The notes: generated by a model from the letters alone, not told the origin. Positions 41,913-51,509 are shown, numbered from the stretch's first letter. The stretch: DNA of 54,955 nucleotides from RGIG1995 sp045126815 (GCA_045126815.1 JBGVPD010000042.1:1-54955), one strand, 5' to 3'. Numbers and translations: made by a program.

Positions 41913-42752
41913 TTGAAAGACCTTTTTCAAAACAAATTTATGATTGTGCTTATAGTAATAGCACTTTTGCTCGTTGGCACAACGTCGTTCATGTCTGCCC
42001 TTGGGTATACCTCTTATGTCAGAAATGCCATAGGTATTGTTTTAACGCCCATTCAAAAGGCGGTGGACAACGCTTTTGATGGAGTAGATAATATTTTCTC
42101 TTCAAAAAAAGACTTTGAAGCTTTAAAAAAGGAAAACGAAAATCTAAAACTTGAGTTAGCAAAAAAAGAAGAAGAGTCTTCCAAAGCTATGCTTGCTCTT
42201 GAAGAAAATGAAATCTTAAAAAAATACCTTGGCATCAAGGACGAGCATACGGATTTTGTTTTTTCCGACGCTTTAGTTACGGGCAGACAGTCGGTCAACC
42301 ATACCGAAATATATACTATAAACAAAGGTTCACATCACAAAATTGAACCGGGTATGCCCGTTATAAACGAATTTGGACTTATTGGCTGTGTCACTGAAGT
42401 GGGACTTACTTGGTCAAAGGTATCTTCAATAATTGAACCGAAAGTTTCTATCGGTGTTATTATCGAAAGAACGGGAGATATGGGTATATCAACAGGTACG
42501 TTTTCTTCTTCGGAAAAAGGTATGTGTGTTTTATCGTACCTTCCCGAAAATGCCGACATACAAGTTGGCGACAGAATTATAACATCTTCGGACAGTTCAA
42601 AATACCCGAAAGGTCTTTTATTGGGAACTGTTGACTCAATTTCGGTCGATCCCATTTCAAGAGAATATTCAGCTTATATAAAACCTTCGGTCAATCTTAA
42701 GGAAGTTGAAAAGGTAATGATAATTACCGAATTTGAAAACGTCTATGAATAA
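41913..42752 (+). CDS. mreC: Rod shape-determining protein MreC
   Basis: MreC is a bitopic membrane protein that organises the elongation complex outside the membrane and activates PBP2. The 279 residues have one N-terminal membrane helix (about 10-28), a coiled coil (about 62-96, KKENENLKLELAKKEEE) and the beta-rich periplasmic-type domain with GMPVINEFGLIGCVTEVG. It starts at TTG with an AGGAGA site about 10 nt upstream. It overlaps mreD by 8 nt. Confidence 0.94.
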   Translation: MKDLFQNKFMIVLIVIALLLVGTTSFMSALGYTSYVRNAIGIVLTPIQKAVDNAFDGVDNIFSSKKDFEALKKENENLKLELAKKEEESSKAMLALEENEILKKYLGIKDEHTDFVFSDALVTGRQSVNHTEIYTINKGSHHKIEPGMPVINEFGLIGCVTEVGLTWSKVSSIIEPKVSIGVIIERTGDMGISTGTFSSSEKGMCVLSYLPENADIQVGDRIITSSDSSKYPKGLLLGTVDSISVDPISREYSAYIKPSVNLKEVEKVMIITEFENVYE

Positions 42753-43290
42753 ATTTTTAAAAATAGGCTACGTATTTGATTCTATCGTCTACGGTGCTTT
42801 ACTGATACTTTTAACAGTATTACAAACAACTTTTATATACCGCTATTCCTTACATAACGTATTGCCCGATCTGATGTTGGGCGCAGTTTGCTGTATAGGC
42901 ATCTATCGCGGAGAAAAATACGCAGCTCTGTTCGGTTTGTTTTCAGGGCTTTTTACCGACGCTTTGGGCAGTGTCGGTGTTTCTTTGTTGCCGCTTTTCT
43001 ATACGTTAACGGGTTATTTCTGCGGCATCATCGGAAATAACGCTAAAAATGAAAAAAAGTTTTTCGCATTTCTTTTATGTCTTCCTGCATTGTGTTTTTT
43101 GAGAGAAGTGATATCTTTTGTTAACCACATAATCGCTTATTTCGAAAGCATAAATCTAGGTCAGCTTTTACTCCATACGATCTTACCCGAATACGTATAT
43201 AACCTTGTTGCGTGTATTTTAGTATTCTTATTGGTAAAACTGTTTGACATCCCCCTTAATATTGCAAGAAAACGAGGTGGCTTGTATTGA
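42745..43290 (+). CDS. mreD: Rod shape-determining protein MreD
   Basis: MreD is a small polytopic membrane protein of the elongation complex. The 181 residues contain five or six hydrophobic segments and the pattern LPDLMLGAVCCIGIYRGEKYAALFGLFSGLFTDALGS, typical of the family. The ATG at 42745 lies within the last codons of mreC and has no clear ribosome-binding site, suggesting translational coupling. Its TGA stop overlaps the TTG start of the PBP gene. Confidence 0.92.
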   Translation: MNKFLKIGYVFDSIVYGALLILLTVLQTTFIYRYSLHNVLPDLMLGAVCCIGIYRGEKYAALFGLFSGLFTDALGSVGVSLLPLFYTLTGYFCGIIGNNAKNEKKFFAFLLCLPALCFLREVISFVNHIIAYFESINLGQLLLHTILPEYVYNLVACILVFLLVKLFDIPLNIARKRGGLY

Positions 43291-45380
43291 AAAAGAACGT
43301 TAGATCCCCTTTCAGATATATTTTACTATCCATTCTCTTTATAGTTGTTTGTCTAGGTTTTCTTGCAAGAATAATTTATTTGCAAATAAATGCCCCAAAA
43401 ACCATAGATTCATCCGACCTGTTTACAAGAACTGTAACAGTAAAGGCTATGCGAGGGGAAATATACGACAGAAACGGAAAAAAACTGGTATCAAACAACT
43501 ACACGTACAATATACGTCTCAACGGAAATGATTTTCCAAGAAATAACTCAAAAATAAACGAAACTCTCCTATGTGTATTTGATATAGCAGATCAGAACAC
43601 AGAAACACTTTTCCCTATTTCTAACGTGTATTCAGAACCGTGCTATAAGGATTATAATTTAGACAGCACAGAATACAAAAGCTTTATGAAAATGATGGAC
43701 AAATTCAGTCTTCCGAGATCTACCGAATGTACTGATCTTATAAGCTTTTTGGAAAAAAGATACGGTTTGACAGACGAGGATAATAATCTTATTTACACCG
43801 AAGAAGAAGCAACCAAACTTATGTCAGTCCGCTATGAACTCGAAAGAATGAATTTCAGTTCACTTAATCCCTTTACACTATATACAAATATTTCCACAAA
43901 GGTCCTAACGGCAATTAAAGAATCCAACCTTAACGGCGTAGAAATAGAAAAAACGGCAACAAGAGTATACAATTATCCCGGATATGCAAGTCACATCTTG
44001 GGAAGAACGGGAAAAATCCCCGCAAACGAATTAGAGTACTATATTTCAAAAGGGTATCCTATGGACGCTTTCGTTGGCATCGACGGAGCTGAAAAGGCTT
44101 TTGAAGAATATTTAAAAGGTACTGACGGCATACTGGTTATCGTAGAAGACAAAAACGGTAATATCGTTGATGAATACTATAAAAAAGAACCCGTTTCCGG
44201 AAAAGACGTTTATCTGACAATAGACATAGATCTTCAAAAAATAGCCGAAGATTCTTTGGAATATAACATTTCTTATATAAAAGAAACGGCAGAAAACAAG
44301 ATAAAAGAAGAAACGCTTAAACACACCACCGAGCAGGGAGAGTTAGATAAAAACGCTGATATTCCAAAATATATAGGCGAAGACGTATCTTCGGGTGCCG
44401 CTACCCTCGTTAACCCAAACAACGGCGAGATATATGCATTAGCATCCAATCCCACTTTTGATCTGACCACCTACGTAAAAGAATATAACAATCTTCTTAA
44501 TACCCCTAATAATCCTCTCTTTAACCGCGCTCTGCTCGGAACGTATGAACCGGGATCCACGTTTAAGATAAGCGTTGCGGCGGCAGCATTGGAAAACGGT
44601 ATTATAAACAGAGATACAAAAATATTTGACAGCGGTGTATACAAGTATTACAAAGACTTTCAGCCTGAATGTTGGATATACACCTCTCACGGATACGGAC
44701 ACGGAAGCTTAAACGTAATATCTGCAATACAGCATTCTTGCAACTATTTCTTCTACGAAACGGGAAGATTGCTTACAATAGAAAAGATGAACGCTTACTG
44801 TAAGAGCCTCGGTCTCGGTGAATATACGGGAATTGAACTCCCCGAATCAAAAGGTATTCTTGCAGGGCCTATGTACAGTTCTTCTGTCAACAAACTTTGG
44901 GTACCGGGCGATACGGTACAGGCGGCAATCGGCCAATCAGACAATATGTTTTCTCCCCTTCAAATATCAATGTACCTTTCTTCCATAGTTAACGGCGGAA
45001 ACAGATACCAAGCTCATATTCTCCACAGTGTAAAAGAGTTCGGCTCAAATGAAATTATTTATCAATCGACATCTAACGTTCTTAACACAGTTCAACTCTC
45101 TCGCGAAACGCTCGATACATTAAAAATCGGTATGAAAAACGTTATGGAAAACGGTACCGCAGCTCCCGTATTCGCCAACTATCCTATGGAGATCGGCGGA
45201 AAGACAGGTACTGCTCAGGTTGGAAAAAACAAGAGTAACAACGGTATATTTATGGCATTTGCTCCTTATGACAAACCCGAAATCGTTGCGACTTGCGTAA
45301 TCGAACAGGCAGGCGGCAGTAACGAAGTCGGTATCACCCTACGCAGATTATTTAACGGTTACTTCAATATTGTTGAATAA
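43287..45380 (+). CDS. mrdA: Class B penicillin-binding protein (PBP2/MrdA type)
   Basis: Transpeptidase that cross-links peptidoglycan during elongation, membrane-anchored and acting outside the cell. The 697 residues have an N-terminal membrane helix (about 11-33), the PBP dimer/pedestal domain (RGEIYDRNGKKL near 56-67) and the transpeptidase motifs PGSTFK (Ser424), SCN (484-486) and GGKTGTAQ (Lys639). All three motifs are intact. It begins at a TTG overlapping the mreD stop by 4 bp, with a GAGGTGG site. It completes the mreBCD-PBP2 elongasome set and is followed 26 nt later by an LRR lipoprotein gene. Confidence 0.94.
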   Translation: MKKNVRSPFRYILLSILFIVVCLGFLARIIYLQINAPKTIDSSDLFTRTVTVKAMRGEIYDRNGKKLVSNNYTYNIRLNGNDFPRNNSKINETLLCVFDIADQNTETLFPISNVYSEPCYKDYNLDSTEYKSFMKMMDKFSLPRSTECTDLISFLEKRYGLTDEDNNLIYTEEEATKLMSVRYELERMNFSSLNPFTLYTNISTKVLTAIKESNLNGVEIEKTATRVYNYPGYASHILGRTGKIPANELEYYISKGYPMDAFVGIDGAEKAFEEYLKGTDGILVIVEDKNGNIVDEYYKKEPVSGKDVYLTIDIDLQKIAEDSLEYNISYIKETAENKIKEETLKHTTEQGELDKNADIPKYIGEDVSSGAATLVNPNNGEIYALASNPTFDLTTYVKEYNNLLNTPNNPLFNRALLGTYEPGSTFKISVAAAALENGIINRDTKIFDSGVYKYYKDFQPECWIYTSHGYGHGSLNVISAIQHSCNYFFYETGRLLTIEKMNAYCKSLGLGEYTGIELPESKGILAGPMYSSSVNKLWVPGDTVQAAIGQSDNMFSPLQISMYLSSIVNGGNRYQAHILHSVKEFGSNEIIYQSTSNVLNTVQLSRETLDTLKIGMKNVMENGTAAPVFANYPMEIGGKTGTAQVGKNKSNNGIFMAFAPYDKPEIVATCVIEQAGGSNEVGITLRRLFNGYFNIVE

Positions 45381-45406
45381 CTTTTACGTTTTTTTATGAG
45401 GTTAAA

Positions 45407-46621
45407 ATGAAAAAATATATAATTTCACTTATTATTTTACTTGCTTTTTGCTTACTCTTTTCTTGTAAACGTGATCCAAAATCAGAAAACGGCGACTTTG
45501 CTTATGAATTTGATTCAAAAACAAAGTCGGCTACGCTTTTGTACTATGGAGGCACAGATACAGACGTTGTGATTCCCGAAAAGGTCGGCGAATATACGGT
45601 AAACAAGATCGGAAGACAAGCTTTTTCCCACCAATATGAAATCAAGAATATTAAATTGCCCGACACTTTAAATACTATTGAAGAAAAAGCATTTGAATAT
45701 TGTATAGGACTTGAAGAAATTATTCTTCCTTCGTCTCTTAAAACAATAGGAAACACTGCATTTTCAAGTTGCAGAGGTCTAAAAAAGATCTACATTCCAA
45801 AGTGTGTCGAAAAAATCGGTCTGTGCGCATTTAACGGTTGCACTTCCCTTGAAGAAATATCAGTAGATGATAACAACAAATATTACTCTTCAGATAAATA
45901 CGGTGTTCTTTTGGATAAAGAACAAACAAAAATCATTCAGTTTCCAATAGGAAGCGAAAGAGCAAGTTATGTAATGCCCGATACAGTTACAACCGTTGAA
46001 AGCTATGCCTTTGAAAAAACAAGCAATCTTAAAAGCATTACATTCTCCCCAAATATAAGTACAATTAAAAGTTACGCATTCCAAAAAAGCGGAATAAAGA
46101 GCGCGTTATTTAATGATAAACTCGAAATCATCGGAGCTTTTTGTTTCAATGAAGCTATGATCAATAAAATAGACCTTGGCAATTCGGTAAAACAAATAGG
46201 CGACTCAGCATTCAGTTGGTGCACCTCTCTTGCAGAGATAGCTATTCCGTCATCAACCGAAACTATAGGCAGCTCAGCCTTTTATATGTGTACAAACTTG
46301 AATAGATTTACGGTAGACAGCCAAAACCAAAACTATTCTTCAGACGGTTTTGGAGTTATGTTTAACAAAGATAAAACTACTATCTTGTTTTACCCTCAGG
46401 CATCGACTGAAAAAGAATATTCAATCCCTGATACCGTAACAACTATATCAGCACACGCTTTTTTCTCAAACATAAACCTCGAAAAAGTCACAATTCCAAG
46501 CTCGGTTAAAAAAATAGAACAACAAGCTTTTGCAAACTGTCTCAGTTTAATTGACGTAGTATACAAAGGAGAAAAACCGCAAGATATTGCCGCCAACGCC
46601 TTTGAGAAATCAGAAAGCTGA
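45407..46621 (+). CDS. BspA-type leucine-rich-repeat lipoprotein
   Basis: A 404-residue secreted lipoprotein with the signal MKKYIISLIILLAFCLLFSC (Cys20 as lipobox cysteine) and about a dozen LRR_5/BspA repeats of the type LPDTLNTIEEKAFEYCIGLEEI. Two copies of a longer insert (NKYYSSDKYGVLLDKEQTKII and NQNYSSDGFGVMFNKDKTTIL) interrupt the repeat array. Proteins of this group are surface-exposed binding proteins; the ligand is unknown. It is the last gene of the cell-shape operon, directly behind the PBP2 gene, an unusual partner. TGAGG precedes the start. Confidence 0.88.
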   Translation: MKKYIISLIILLAFCLLFSCKRDPKSENGDFAYEFDSKTKSATLLYYGGTDTDVVIPEKVGEYTVNKIGRQAFSHQYEIKNIKLPDTLNTIEEKAFEYCIGLEEIILPSSLKTIGNTAFSSCRGLKKIYIPKCVEKIGLCAFNGCTSLEEISVDDNNKYYSSDKYGVLLDKEQTKIIQFPIGSERASYVMPDTVTTVESYAFEKTSNLKSITFSPNISTIKSYAFQKSGIKSALFNDKLEIIGAFCFNEAMINKIDLGNSVKQIGDSAFSWCTSLAEIAIPSSTETIGSSAFYMCTNLNRFTVDSQNQNYSSDGFGVMFNKDKTTILFYPQASTEKEYSIPDTVTTISAHAFFSNINLEKVTIPSSVKKIEQQAFANCLSLIDVVYKGEKPQDIAANAFEKSES

Positions 46622-46644
46622 TACCGTAAAAAATGCATAAAAAT

Positions 46645-46683
46645 AAAGACATAATCTTCGTTTGAAGACTATGTCTTTTTTGT
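46645..46683 (+). terminator. Bidirectional terminator between the cell-shape operon and pgsA
   Basis: AAAGACATAATCTTC pairs with GAAGACTATGTCTTT (one mismatch) across a GTTT loop, with T-runs to the right. Confidence 0.93.
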
Positions 46684-46710
46684 TTTCTTATGCTATTTTT
46701 ATCCTATTTT

Positions 46711-47304
46711 TTATTTTTCGGGATCGAGAAGAGGCCAGTACGCCTTAAGATAATCAAGTCCCGACCATATCGTCATAAACACCATAAACGCTATTGATAC
46801 ATAGCTCAATACGTGGTAGTTGTCTATAAACGTATTTGCAAAAAATGCAGGTTCAAGAATCATAACAAGAATACATACGATCTGAGAAACCGTCTTTACC
46901 TTACCCAAATATGCCGCCGCTATAACCACCGATGAACCGCTTGATGCAATCATACGGAGTGACGTTACTGCGATCTCGCGAAGAATAACGATAAACGTTG
47001 CCCATGCAAAGATCATAAACATAACTTTGTCTTGTGTCATAGTTGTTAAAAGAGCAATATATCCGCCGATAGTCATAAGCTTGTCTGCAACAGGATCAAG
47101 GAATTTACCGAAATCTGTTATAAGATTGTATTTTCTTGCAATCTTTCCGTCGAGCATATCGGTAAGAGCCGTTAATCCGAATATCGCCGCAGCTGCTATT
47201 CTTGACCAGAATTGCCCGAGTACCGGAAACATTATTATTACCATAAAGAAAGGTATAAGTACCATTCTCAAAACCGTTAACTTATTAGGAAGATTCATTT
47301 TCAT
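46711..47304 (-). CDS. pgsA: CDP-diacylglycerol-glycerol-3-phosphate 3-phosphatidyltransferase
   Basis: Membrane enzyme that makes phosphatidylglycerol phosphate, the committed step to phosphatidylglycerol. The 197 residues have about five membrane helices and the CDP-alcohol transferase motif DGxxARxxxxxxxxGxxxDxxxD, seen as DMLDGKIARKYNLITDFGKFLDPVADK near residue 50. Full length. Its ATG shares one base with the rimO stop (TAATG), so it is translationally coupled in the recA-recX-rimO-pgsA string. The gene order rimO-pgsA is common in Firmicutes. Confidence 0.95.
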   Translation of the reverse strand: MKMNLPNKLTVLRMVLIPFFMVIIMFPVLGQFWSRIAAAAIFGLTALTDMLDGKIARKYNLITDFGKFLDPVADKLMTIGGYIALLTTMTQDKVMFMIFAWATFIVILREIAVTSLRMIASSGSSVVIAAAYLGKVKTVSQIVCILVMILEPAFFANTFIDNYHVLSYVSIAFMVFMTIWSGLDYLKAYWPLLDPEK

Positions 47305-48632
47305 TACATCGTCTCTCCAATCAAATCGTAATCAAGAACGTCGGTGATCTTTACGTTGTATATTTTACCCTCCGGAAGTCTCTTGCCACAGGTGAAATAT
47401 ATCTTTCCGTCAATTTCGGGTGCATCAGCTTGGCTTCTTCCGAAATGAGCTCCCGAAACGGGATCAAAACCTTCACAAAGAACCTTTATTACCTTTCCGA
47501 TCTTTGCTTCATTGTTTTCAGTGTTTATGTCATATTGCATATCCATTATGATATCGCTTCGGTCTTGTTTTGTCTGCTCGTCGATCTGGTCTTCAAAATC
47601 GTATGCCGGAGTTCCCTCTTCTCTGGAATATGTAAATGCGCCGAGTCTTTCAAACTTTGTCTCTTTAAGATACTCACAAAGTTCTGTAAAATCTTCTTCC
47701 GTTTCACCGGGGAATCCTGTTATAACAGTCGTTCTCAAGGTTATATCAGGAATAGCATCGCGCAATCTCTTAACCGCACTCTTTATAGCCTTCTGTCCTC
47801 CGTGTCGGTTCATTTTCGCCAACACGTTTTCCGATATATGCTGAATGGGCATATCAATATACTTAACCACACGGTCGTTTGTTTTAATTTCTTCTACGAG
47901 CTCGTCGGTGATCTTGTCGGGATAGCAATACAAAAGTCTTATCCAAGGAATGTTTGTTTCTTGTGTTATCTTGCGTATAAGCTCGGCAAGTTTATATTCA
48001 CCGTAAAGATCAACACCGTATCTCGTCGTATCCTGCGCTACGAGAGTAAGTTCAAGAACTCCCAAACCTTCAAGGTTCTTTGCCTCTTTTATAATATCCT
48101 CCATCGTTCTGCTTCTGAATTTGCCTCTAATGGAAGGAATTGCGCAGTACGCGCACTTGTTGTCGCATCCCTCGGCAATTTTCAAATATGCCATATATTC
48201 GGGAGTGGTTACAAGTCTGTCTCCGCCTATTTCATAATTGTCAATGTCGCCGTATTTTTCAAAAGGCTTCTTCTTTTCAACACTCTTTACTGCATCAACT
48301 ATATCGTGAATGGAAGCAACTCCCAGTATCGCATCACATTCGGGTATTTCTTTTAATACCTCTCCGCGATATCTCTCAGCTAAACATCCCGTAACAACGA
48401 TCCCCTTGCAAGAAGAGTGTTTTTTTAGCCAAGAAGCATCAAGTATACTGTCGATGGACTCCTGTTTTGCACTCTCCGTAAAAGCGCACGTGTTTATTAT
48501 TATAATATCAGCTTCAGTTTCCTCGGGAGTTATTTCATATCCCGCGGTATAAAGCTCATTCAGCATTATTTCGGTGTCAATAAGATTTTTCGGACAACCG
48601 AGTGAAATAAAACCTATCTTAGTCTTCTTCAT
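47304..48632 (-). CDS. rimO: Ribosomal protein S12 methylthiotransferase RimO
   Basis: Radical SAM enzyme that adds a methylthio group to the conserved Asp of S12. The 442 residues contain the N-terminal UPF0004 cluster cysteines (Cys13, Cys49, Cys83), the radical SAM motif CDNKCAYC (156, 160, 163) and a C-terminal TRAM domain. GCPKNLIDTE and SIRGKFRSR favour RimO over MiaB. Its likely target, Asp102 of the S12 in this window, is intact but follows Arg101. The ATG at 48632 is used; the gene overlaps the recX end by 14 nt. Confidence 0.94.
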   Translation of the reverse strand: MKKTKIGFISLGCPKNLIDTEIMLNELYTAGYEITPEETEADIIIINTCAFTESAKQESIDSILDASWLKKHSSCKGIVVTGCLAERYRGEVLKEIPECDAILGVASIHDIVDAVKSVEKKKPFEKYGDIDNYEIGGDRLVTTPEYMAYLKIAEGCDNKCAYCAIPSIRGKFRSRTMEDIIKEAKNLEGLGVLELTLVAQDTTRYGVDLYGEYKLAELIRKITQETNIPWIRLLYCYPDKITDELVEEIKTNDRVVKYIDMPIQHISENVLAKMNRHGGQKAIKSAVKRLRDAIPDITLRTTVITGFPGETEEDFTELCEYLKETKFERLGAFTYSREEGTPAYDFEDQIDEQTKQDRSDIIMDMQYDINTENNEAKIGKVIKVLCEGFDPVSGAHFGRSQADAPEIDGKIYFTCGKRLPEGKIYNVKITDVLDYDLIGETM

Positions 48633-49155
48633 TTTCTTCAAGCAACCTCGTATATGCGTATTTTATTTCGGCATAACCGTATCCGTAACGTGATAAAAAT
48701 GCCGTTACTTTTCTTGCGGTCTTGCTGTCACGTATTTTGTCTGCCAATCGTTTTTTCTTCAATAGTTTTACACAATTTTCGCTAAAATCAATATCCGATA
48801 TACACTCGTTAAAATCTTCGCCGATAAGATTTTTTTCAAATCCTTTTTTTTGAAGTTCGAGCTTAATTCTCGCTTTTCCGTACAGTTTTTTATCTGCCAA
48901 ATATTCGGTGAAAGAGCGCATAAGCCTTGCGTCGTTTATAAGACCTGCATTTTTCAGCTTGTCAACTGCAGCATCTATAGCCTCTTTCTCAAAACCTTTT
49001 CTTTCGAGCTTTACTCGTAAACTTTTCTCGGTGTTGTCAGCAAAAACGAGTATATTGGATGCCGACTCCATAACCTTGTTTACATCTTTGTCAAACGAAG
49101 TGTCGTCCTCTGTCAAATTCTCCACTTCGATTCCAAAATCTTCAAGAGTCTTCAT
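48619..49155 (-). CDS. recX: RecA regulatory protein RecX
   Basis: RecX binds RecA filaments and modulates their activity. The 178-residue helical protein has the tandem three-helix repeats of the family: VMESASNILVFADNTEKSLRVKLERKGFEKEAIDAAVDKLKNAGLINDARL and KKLYGKARIKLELQKKGFEKNLI. The N-terminal 30 residues are acidic. It starts 3 nt after the recA stop codon and overlaps rimO. The recA-recX adjacency strongly supports the assignment. Confidence 0.92.
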   Translation of the reverse strand: MKTLEDFGIEVENLTEDDTSFDKDVNKVMESASNILVFADNTEKSLRVKLERKGFEKEAIDAAVDKLKNAGLINDARLMRSFTEYLADKKLYGKARIKLELQKKGFEKNLIGEDFNECISDIDFSENCVKLLKKKRLADKIRDSKTARKVTAFLSRYGYGYAEIKYAYTRLLEENEED

Positions 49156-49158
49156 ATA

Positions 49159-50265
49159 TTACAGATTTTCAAGGTCGGCTACCGACACGTCAAACTCTTC
49201 GTCAAGATCGATATTGTCAGACTGCCCGTTGTCACCGTTCTTAAATCTTTCAATAATTCTGTCTTCAACCAATTTAAACAATTCGGGGTTATCCTCCAAC
49301 GCTTGACGCGCATTGTCTCTACCCTGAGCAAGACGGTTGCCGTCAATATAGAACCAAGCTCCGCTCTTTTCTATTATGCCCATATCAACGCCTACCTCAA
49401 CGAGTTCGCTGGACTTCGATATACCTTTACCGTAAAGAATATCAAATTCAGCTACCTTAAACGGAGGAGCTACCTTGTTTTTAACTATCTTACACTTAAC
49501 TCTGTTACCGTAAGATTCGGTACCGTTTTTAAGTGTTTCAACTCTTCTTATATCAATTCTTACGGAAGCGTAATATTTAAGCGCAGTTCCGCCCGAAGTT
49601 ACTTCAGGGTTACCGTACATTACACCTATCTTCATACGAAGCTGGTTAATAAATATTACAACGCAGTTTGATTTTGCAATAGAACCGGAAAGTTTACGTA
49701 AAGCCTGTGACATAAGTCTTGCCTGTCCGGCAACCTGCGCGTCACCAATGTCTCCGTCTATTTCCTGCTGTGTAACGAGAGCCGCTACCGAGTCAACTAC
49801 AACAACGTCAACAGCGCCCGAACGTACGAGTGCGTCAAGAATACTGAGAGCAGCCTCTCCGCTTTCGGGCTGCGAAACGAGAAGCTCGTCTACGTCAACG
49901 CCGATAGCCCCTGCATACTGAGGATCGAGAGCATTTTCAACGTCAATATATGCCGCAGTTCCACCCGTCTTTTGCACCTCGGAAACAACGTGCAAAGCAA
50001 GAGTAGTCTTACCCGATGCTTCCGGACCGTATATTTCAATAATTCTGCCTCTCGGAACACCGCCTACCCCAAGAGCCAAGTCAAGAGATAACGAGCCTGT
50101 CGAAACTGCAGTAACGTTCATATTCGTATTTTCGCCCAATTTCATAATCGAGCCTACGCCGTGGTCTTTTGTGATCTGTGAAAGAGCCGTTTGAAGCGCC
50201 TTTTTCTTCGCTTCCTTATCCTGAATCTGTCCTACCGATTCCGTTTTTTTAGCTTTTGTTGCCAT
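49159..50265 (-). CDS. recA: Recombinase RecA
   Basis: DNA strand-exchange ATPase central to recombination and the SOS response. The 368 residues have Walker A GPEASGKT (80-87), the catalytic Glu110 in YIDVENALDP, loops L1/L2 (around GDAQVAGQ and MYGNPEVTSGGTALKYY) and the C-terminal domain with an acidic tail. In most RecAs the motif reads IDAEHALDP, so Val109 and Asn111 are unusual; both flank the catalytic Glu. ATG 50265 is chosen for an AAAGGG site at 9 nt. I see no Gram-positive LexA box (GAAC-N4-GTTC type) at the promoter. Confidence 0.96.
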   Translation of the reverse strand: MATKAKKTESVGQIQDKEAKKKALQTALSQITKDHGVGSIMKLGENTNMNVTAVSTGSLSLDLALGVGGVPRGRIIEIYGPEASGKTTLALHVVSEVQKTGGTAAYIDVENALDPQYAGAIGVDVDELLVSQPESGEAALSILDALVRSGAVDVVVVDSVAALVTQQEIDGDIGDAQVAGQARLMSQALRKLSGSIAKSNCVVIFINQLRMKIGVMYGNPEVTSGGTALKYYASVRIDIRRVETLKNGTESYGNRVKCKIVKNKVAPPFKVAEFDILYGKGISKSSELVEVGVDMGIIEKSGAWFYIDGNRLAQGRDNARQALEDNPELFKLVEDRIIERFKNGDNGQSDNIDLDEEFDVSVADLENL

Positions 50266-50339
50266 AATCATATTCCCTTTCATTTCGCATATATAATATC
50301 AGCATTTTTCGCCAAATATACACATTTACATATACAATC

Positions 50340-50368
50340 ATTTTATCAAATCTTCTTCGTTTTGTCAA
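50340..50368 (-). promoter_or_regulatory. Sigma-A promoter of recA-recX-rimO-pgsA
   Basis: Minus strand TTGACA, 17-bp spacer, TAAAAT, about 70 nt before the recA start. Confidence 0.8.
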
Positions 50369-50431
50369 TTGAAACAGCTAACTATTATAGTTTATTTACA
50401 AAATATTATATACTTTTTGAAAATGCTGTGA

Positions 50432-50437
50432 TATAAT
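50432..50437 (+). promoter_or_regulatory. Extended -10 element of yqhQ
   Basis: TATAAT preceded by TGTGA (TG extended -10), 67 nt before the yqhQ start; no good -35 at normal spacing. Confidence 0.5.
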
Positions 50438-50504
50438 AACATATACTGGATATGATGTCTCCCCATATTTATTGAAATTTTGCATATTAATGAGGTTATA
50501 AAAA

Positions 50505-51509
50505 ATGGCAGAAAAAAATTGCCGTCTCGGTTCTGTCGGCGGACAGGCCGTAATAGAAGGCGTTATGATGAAAAACAAAGACAAATATGCTCTTGCCGTA
50601 CGTATGCCCGACGAGCAGATAAGGGTTACGAAAGACGAGTGTAAAAGTATACGAGATAAATATAAATTCTTTGGACTACCTATCATAAGAGGAATGGTCA
50701 ATCTCGTTGAATCTCTTATTTTGTCTATGAAAACTCTTACTATATCAGCAGATGCATTCGATATAGAAGAAGAGGAAACGAAGTTTGAAATTTGGCTCAA
50801 AGAAAAGTTTGGAAAAACACTTCTTGATTTTGTTATGGTTATTGCCATGATTCTCGGAATCGCTTTGGGCGTTGGACTTTTCTTCTTTTTGCCCCTTTTT
50901 ATTTCTTCTTCGCTTTTTGATAAAGCAGGTCAGGAAACAAAATGGTATGCTACTCTTATTGAAGGCGGAATTAAGATCGGTATTTTTATCCTTTACATTT
51001 GGGCAGTATCTTTCATGAAGGATATAAAAAGAGTTTTTGAATATCACGGCGCCGAACATAAAACGATATTCTGTTACGAAGCCGGCGAGGAATTAACCCC
51101 CGAAAACGTAAAAAAATATACAAGATTCCACCCCAGATGCGGTACAAGTTTTATATTCGTTATACTTTTGTTAAGCATTTTGGTTTCATCGGTCGTATAC
51201 TCAATACCCGTTATGAAATCAAATATTATTCTTAAATTCGCATCGAAAATATTGACGCTTCCCCTTACAGTCGGTCTGGGATACGAGTTTATAAGATTTG
51301 CGGGTAAACACGATAACTTATTTACAAGAATCTTGTCTTCTCCGGGACTTTGGATGCAAAGACTTACAACGAAAGAACCCGACGAAAGCCAGATAGAAGT
51401 GGCGATCGCTTCACTTAAGTGCGCTTTGCCGGAAGAATTTCCCGAAGCTGAAGAAATTTACCACCCCGAAATATACAAAAAAACGGAAAAAGAAACTACA
51501 AATGAATGA
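50505..51509 (+). CDS. yqhQ: YqhQ (DUF1385) membrane protein
   Basis: Polytopic membrane protein of unknown function, 334 residues, with the family start VGGQAVIEGVMMKNKDKYALAVR, FGLPIIRGMVNLVESL, four or more membrane segments (about 105-130, 150-168, 210-235, 240-260) and the conserved EYHGAEHKTIFCYEAGEELT and RFHPRCGTSF motifs. These histidine- and cysteine-containing motifs suggest a metal site, but no activity is known to me. It is followed by prmC with an 8-nt overlap, the common clostridial order. Confidence 0.9.
   Translation: MAEKNCRLGSVGGQAVIEGVMMKNKDKYALAVRMPDEQIRVTKDECKSIRDKYKFFGLPIIRGMVNLVESLILSMKTLTISADAFDIEEEETKFEIWLKEKFGKTLLDFVMVIAMILGIALGVGLFFFLPLFISSSLFDKAGQETKWYATLIEGGIKIGIFILYIWAVSFMKDIKRVFEYHGAEHKTIFCYEAGEELTPENVKKYTRFHPRCGTSFIFVILLLSILVSSVVYSIPVMKSNIILKFASKILTLPLTVGLGYEFIRFAGKHDNLFTRILSSPGLWMQRLTTKEPDESQIEVAIASLKCALPEEFPEAEEIYHPEIYKKTEKETTNE

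Noticed and set aside
50266..50400. Search for an SOS (LexA) box before recA
   Set aside because: No GAAC-N4-GTTC-like palindrome was found; AT-rich partial palindromes there are not convincing.
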